A stretch of 64,000 nucleotides of DNA from NCBI GenBank assembly GCA_964247055.1, contig OZ176054.1, forward strand, positions 2,480,001-2,544,000, in the 5' to 3' direction. The DNA is from Paragordius varius. Taxonomy: Eukaryota > Nematomorpha. This document shows, in pieces, positions 61,601 through 64,000 of this stretch (its first letter is position 1; each line of letters starts with the position of its first letter). The notes beneath the pieces are model-generated. The model was not told the DNA's origin and searched no databases. It was given only the letters and a program-made list of their open reading frames with translations. The position numbers were made by a program, and so were the translations under genes.

Positions 61601-61722
61601 TTTTAAATGGTTCAAAGCATATCTCGAACAAAACTTTAAAGGACAAAAACCAAACTCAATTACCCTTTTATGCTAATTTATCTTCTAAACGATTGTACCA
61701 TAGCAATCATGTTTTGAATTAA
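55620..61722 (+). CDS. ALMS-motif protein, probably centrosomal
   Basis: Exons 55620-55991, 58323-58635, 59423-60534, 61273-61722; 748 aa, phases 0, 1, 0 consistent. Exon 4 opens with EALKTFRPDFIVNSWCRQQH followed by IKLLAEKRKLKS (residues 600-631), which fits the ALMS motif of Alström syndrome protein 1 and its relatives (their form: EAL..F.PDFI.RS..R...L....QERK). In that family the motif directs proteins to centrosomes or basal bodies. Residues 1-599 are low-complexity, Ser/Asn/Thr-rich, with no recognisable domain (exon 2: DLTRLIQRIVHRELQHREGE). The 117 residues after the motif are basic (NKQRRVLQLHLRRKQAPLL) and do not match the vertebrate ALMS1 C-terminus. Introns 1 and 2 each carry a transposon (hAT; foldback). 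The start is the first ATG downstream of PIG-T; a start further left in the same frame is possible. Confidence 0.8.
56776..58279 (+). mobile_element. hAT element with 8-bp target duplication, internally deleted
   Basis: Ends CAGTGATACTCA and TGAGTACCACTG (11 of 12 inverted match), flanked by the identical 8-bp sequence GTATAGAC (56768-56775 and 58280-58287), the hAT signature. Subterminal regions are GC-rich (CGGCCCGCGGGCCGC; GGCCCGTC). 1504 bp, in intron 1 of the ALMS-motif gene. Confidence 0.9.
57167..57691 (+). pseudogene. Truncated hAT transposase with zinc finger
   Basis: 174-codon frame starting MTSNAKKRKLSDENRSFKKEW, with a CLIC...H...H zinc finger (VATCLICKDN, FNIERHFKFHH) and the segment that follows it in the GTF2IRD2/SCAND3-like hAT group. 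Downstream to about 58020 pieces of the catalytic domain are readable in other frames (TSMCALREILQRQLNQRG; VSICTDGCPSMIGINKGYTE) with stops and shifts. The C-terminal dimerisation part is missing, so the element is not autonomous. Confidence 0.8.
58666..59269. mobile_element. Foldback-type element, type b, best copy
   Basis: 604 bp in intron 2 of the ALMS-motif gene. The outer 30 bp are a perfect inverted match (CCATTTGCACTTCAAGAGTG, then TCCTTGAACA). Further in are 21-bp units of the type TTGAACATTTCAAGTTGGTC: two in the left arm, about six in the right arm. Left flank ATATA. No coding capacity. Confidence 0.8.
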
Positions 61723-62214
61723 AGGGTCAAATATATGGCTTAAAATGTGTTTAGCTTAATACTTTATATCATATCCTTTGGTTATTGACCTCATAATCAT
61801 TAATGTATAGGTACAATTTCTTGTTTTGATGGGAATTTCCCTTTTTAAAATAATTGATTTATAACCATAATAATACCTAATAAACTAGTGGCAAAGCAAA
61901 ACACTAAATCAATTAACTTGCAAAACAACCGGTTATTGACATTAACTGAAATCAAATCATTTATAAAAATAGTAATTTGGTTATTAAACTATACATATGA
62001 TAATCGATTCGGATATCCGGAGACAATCTTAACTTCTTGTTATATTTCTCATAAATGATATTACAATATTATGTAATTAAATATTTAATAAATTTGTGTT
62101 ATTACATTATTTTATTGAGTTAGATAATTTAATAAAATGGTTGATTTGAGATATTGTATATTTAGTTGTTCTTGTAAAATATTAAATATGAGGAGAGGCT
62201 ATGAGACACCATTT
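61723..62214. other. Tail-to-tail intergenic region
   Basis: About 490 bp between the stop of the ALMS-motif gene and the stop of the minus-strand gene. AATAAA-type strings occur on both strands; nothing else recognised. Confidence 0.5.
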
Positions 62215-62558
62215 TTAACCCGTCCGTGCTTTTACGGGTAGATATGGCGCCACTTGTATTACTCTATTGTCTTGGGATGTCAAAAATTTATCCACCGTAA
62301 TTTTTCTGCGGTCCTCACAAAATATTATAATTGTTGATATTATAAAAATAAAAAGATTCTTACTTTAGAAACAATTTGTAGACTCGTTCTTTTAAAGACT
62401 TGTAAGCAACAGAGAATCCTGATACATTTTCTGTAATAAGATTATATGTCTCATCAGGATATATATATGTTTGCATTGTATACCAGAAAAGAAACAATTT
62501 CAGTTTTTTTATACCAACTATCTCAAGAGAGGCGTTATTTTTTTTCTCAATACTCTCG
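62215..62558 (-). CDS. 3' end of an unidentified gene
   Basis: Two exons, 62558-62364 and 62305-62215, joined in phase 2 over a 58-nt intron (acceptor CCGCAG). They encode SESIEKKNNASLEIVGIKKL, KLFLFWYTMQTYIYPDETYN, LITENVSGFSVAYKSLKERV, YKLFLKKITVDKFLTSQDNR, VIQVAPYLPVKARTG and a stop. The sequence has balanced composition and looks like a folded, conserved C-terminal domain, but I do not recognise the family. The first exon starts with the third base of a codon, so an upstream exon ending in phase 2 must exist at higher coordinates; I could not place it. Confidence 0.65.
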
Positions 62559-64000
62559 CTATAAATTATGACTTAAGCTTTTTCACAACTGGCATAAAAT
62601 AAATTTATTAATAATTTCCATTTAAATAAATATATATCAAAAATAATGCTAAATTGTAATAATTAATTTAGAAACCAATTTAAAACCTTTTAATTTTTAC
62701 AATTATTGCGTGATGGCATCGTAATACAAGACTAGTATGTAAATGTAATTATGTTTATCAAGATCATCATGCAGAATAAAAAAAATTCAAATTTAAATAA
62801 ATATTATAAAAGTGAGTTGAGTATATATGGTATTCTTTGGGCATTGTGTTTTCATGATAATGTAATAAATATAAAACTACTACTGCAATAAATTATATCA
62901 ATATAAATGTTACATACATTATTTTAATTACTAGAAAAATAATTTAAATTATATTTGTCTTCATCCGTGTCTGATGTTTTATCCAGGAGTGAACTGTGGT
63001 ACGAAATTGCGATATTACCTTCATACTTTGTTGTCTCTGTGCCTTGTTATATATAAAAAAGTTTGTAATTTTATTTAATTATGCGGCTTTAACCCAAAAC
63101 ATTTAAGAATTGACCATATAAAAAATATAAATATAAAACACTGCCAAACAGCTGAATAAATCATCAGTACATTCGCCATAATTGATTAAAATATAAATAA
63201 AAAGTATTTTAACGCAAAAAAGTGATAATATATATATTGATACAAACATGAATCAGAATTATCATGGTTGGTTTGGACCTTACGTGTGTTTTTAGGAAAG
63301 TTAATTTTACTTATGTGGTATTTTTCCATATCAATTTCAAAATTACTTGGTGAAACTTAAACTCTTTATTCAAAATATCGATCAAATATATCTATCTATG
63401 TATTAACAAAGCAATAGAATATTTATGCTAATTTTATTTTTTTATATAAGCTCCAATGTCTCAAAATTCTAAACCCTTTCTAAAATCGACTAGTTTTCTT
63501 ATAAATAGGCAAACTCAGGAGATTGCACGATAATAAATTACAGTTTAAATTCACCCTTGAATAATTCAATACCCTAAAATAAATTGTGTGTTTATCTACG
63601 ATTAAAAATTACCTTTATTTATGAAATTCTTAAAATATAAAATTCTGTTTAAAATTAATTAAATGCTGAAAAAACAATAAACTATGTCGTAAAAAAATGA
63701 TGAGTTGCATTAGCCCCAAAACACATTATTCAATTTTAGGGTGAATTTCAACGGTTCAAGGGTGAATTTGAATTGTAAATGGTATATTTTTAATATATGT
63801 CAAATTATAGCAAAGCATCATAAAAAGTTATTTAAAAAATGCATATTTTGCTTTTGAATATATATTTTAGCAAAATTTTTAGGGACGTGTTTTATGGTCC
63901 AAACGGTAACACTTTGAGATATTATAAAAATACTTTCATTATATAATACGATGGCTGTAAAAAAACTAGCCAATTTCAGAGCGTTCCAAAATTTTGGGAT
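62559..64000. other. Upstream part of the minus-strand gene, unresolved
   Basis: AT-rich. At 62950-63045 the minus strand reads GTETTKYEGNIAISYHSSLL then DKTSDTDEDKYNLNYF, which may be an exon, but no donor fits the phase needed by 62558. A type-c foldback remnant lies at 63533-63782. Nothing else recognised. Confidence 0.35.
63533..63782. mobile_element. Short type-c foldback remnant
   Basis: Left TTACAGTTTAAATTCACCCT and TGAATAATTC, right GGGTGAATTTGAATTGTAAATGG followed by TATA. The inner edges also mirror each other (ACCCTAAAATAAATTGTGTG; complement of ACACATTATTCAATTTTAGG). Same arms as 50849-52121 but only one or two 21-bp units each. Confidence 0.65.

Noticed and set aside
62950-63045. 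Exon candidate GTETTKYEGNIAISYHSS on the minus strand
   Set aside because: No donor in the phase required by the exon at 62558, so it was not joined to that gene; kept only as a remark.

Overview
The window is AT-rich nuclear DNA from an animal, most likely an arthropod: spliced genes with GT-AG introns, a GH13 maltase of the type common in insects and other arthropods, collagen prolyl 4-hydroxylase genes, and many small DNA transposons. I could not name the species. No rRNA, tRNA, CRISPR array or LTR element was recognised. Gene models below were built by hand from homology remembered for each family plus splice-site phase; every join quoted keeps the reading frame.

Layout. 0.4-1.5 kb: 3' part of a maltase gene (+). 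2.0-3.0 kb: dead mariner copy. 3.2-4.1 kb: single-exon coiled-coil protein of unknown function (+). 4.1-21.2 kb: gene desert with small transposons and one weak secreted-peptide candidate. 21.3-36.1 kb (-) and 38.4-47.9 kb (+): two divergent paralogous P4HA genes with the same exon phases, sharing a 2.3 kb promoter region. 48.4-55.5 kb (-): complete GPI-transamidase subunit PIG-T, ten exons, 581 aa. 55.6-61.7 kb (+): a four-exon ALMS-motif (centrosomal type) protein, 748 aa, whose ATG lies 76 bp from that of PIG-T. 62.2-62.6 kb (-): 3' end of an unidentified gene.

Most interesting structures. (1) The plus-strand P4HA gene has two tandem 63-nt exons that encode alternative versions of the segment just before the catalytic AGGATVF block, the position where vertebrate P4HA1/P4HA2 also use mutually exclusive exons. 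The first exon is enclosed by a 20-nt inverted repeat that would pair completely in RNA (two G-U pairs); the minus-strand paralogue keeps the inverted repeat although its first exon has decayed. (2) Seven or so elements form a foldback-type family: inverted arms built of 21-bp tandem repeats, ends CCATT..., inserted at TATA, with at least four different 21-bp unit sequences. (3) Very short introns: 23 nt in PIG-T (strong case) and 30 nt in the maltase.

Transposons sit mainly in introns. They include a hAT element with perfect 8-bp target duplications, a 5'-truncated RTE-like LINE nested inside a foldback element with a 19-bp duplication, TTAA-flanked MITEs between the P4HA genes, TA-flanked MITEs in PIG-T, and a hAT MITE family visible as islands of GCGGCCCGC in an otherwise AT-rich background.
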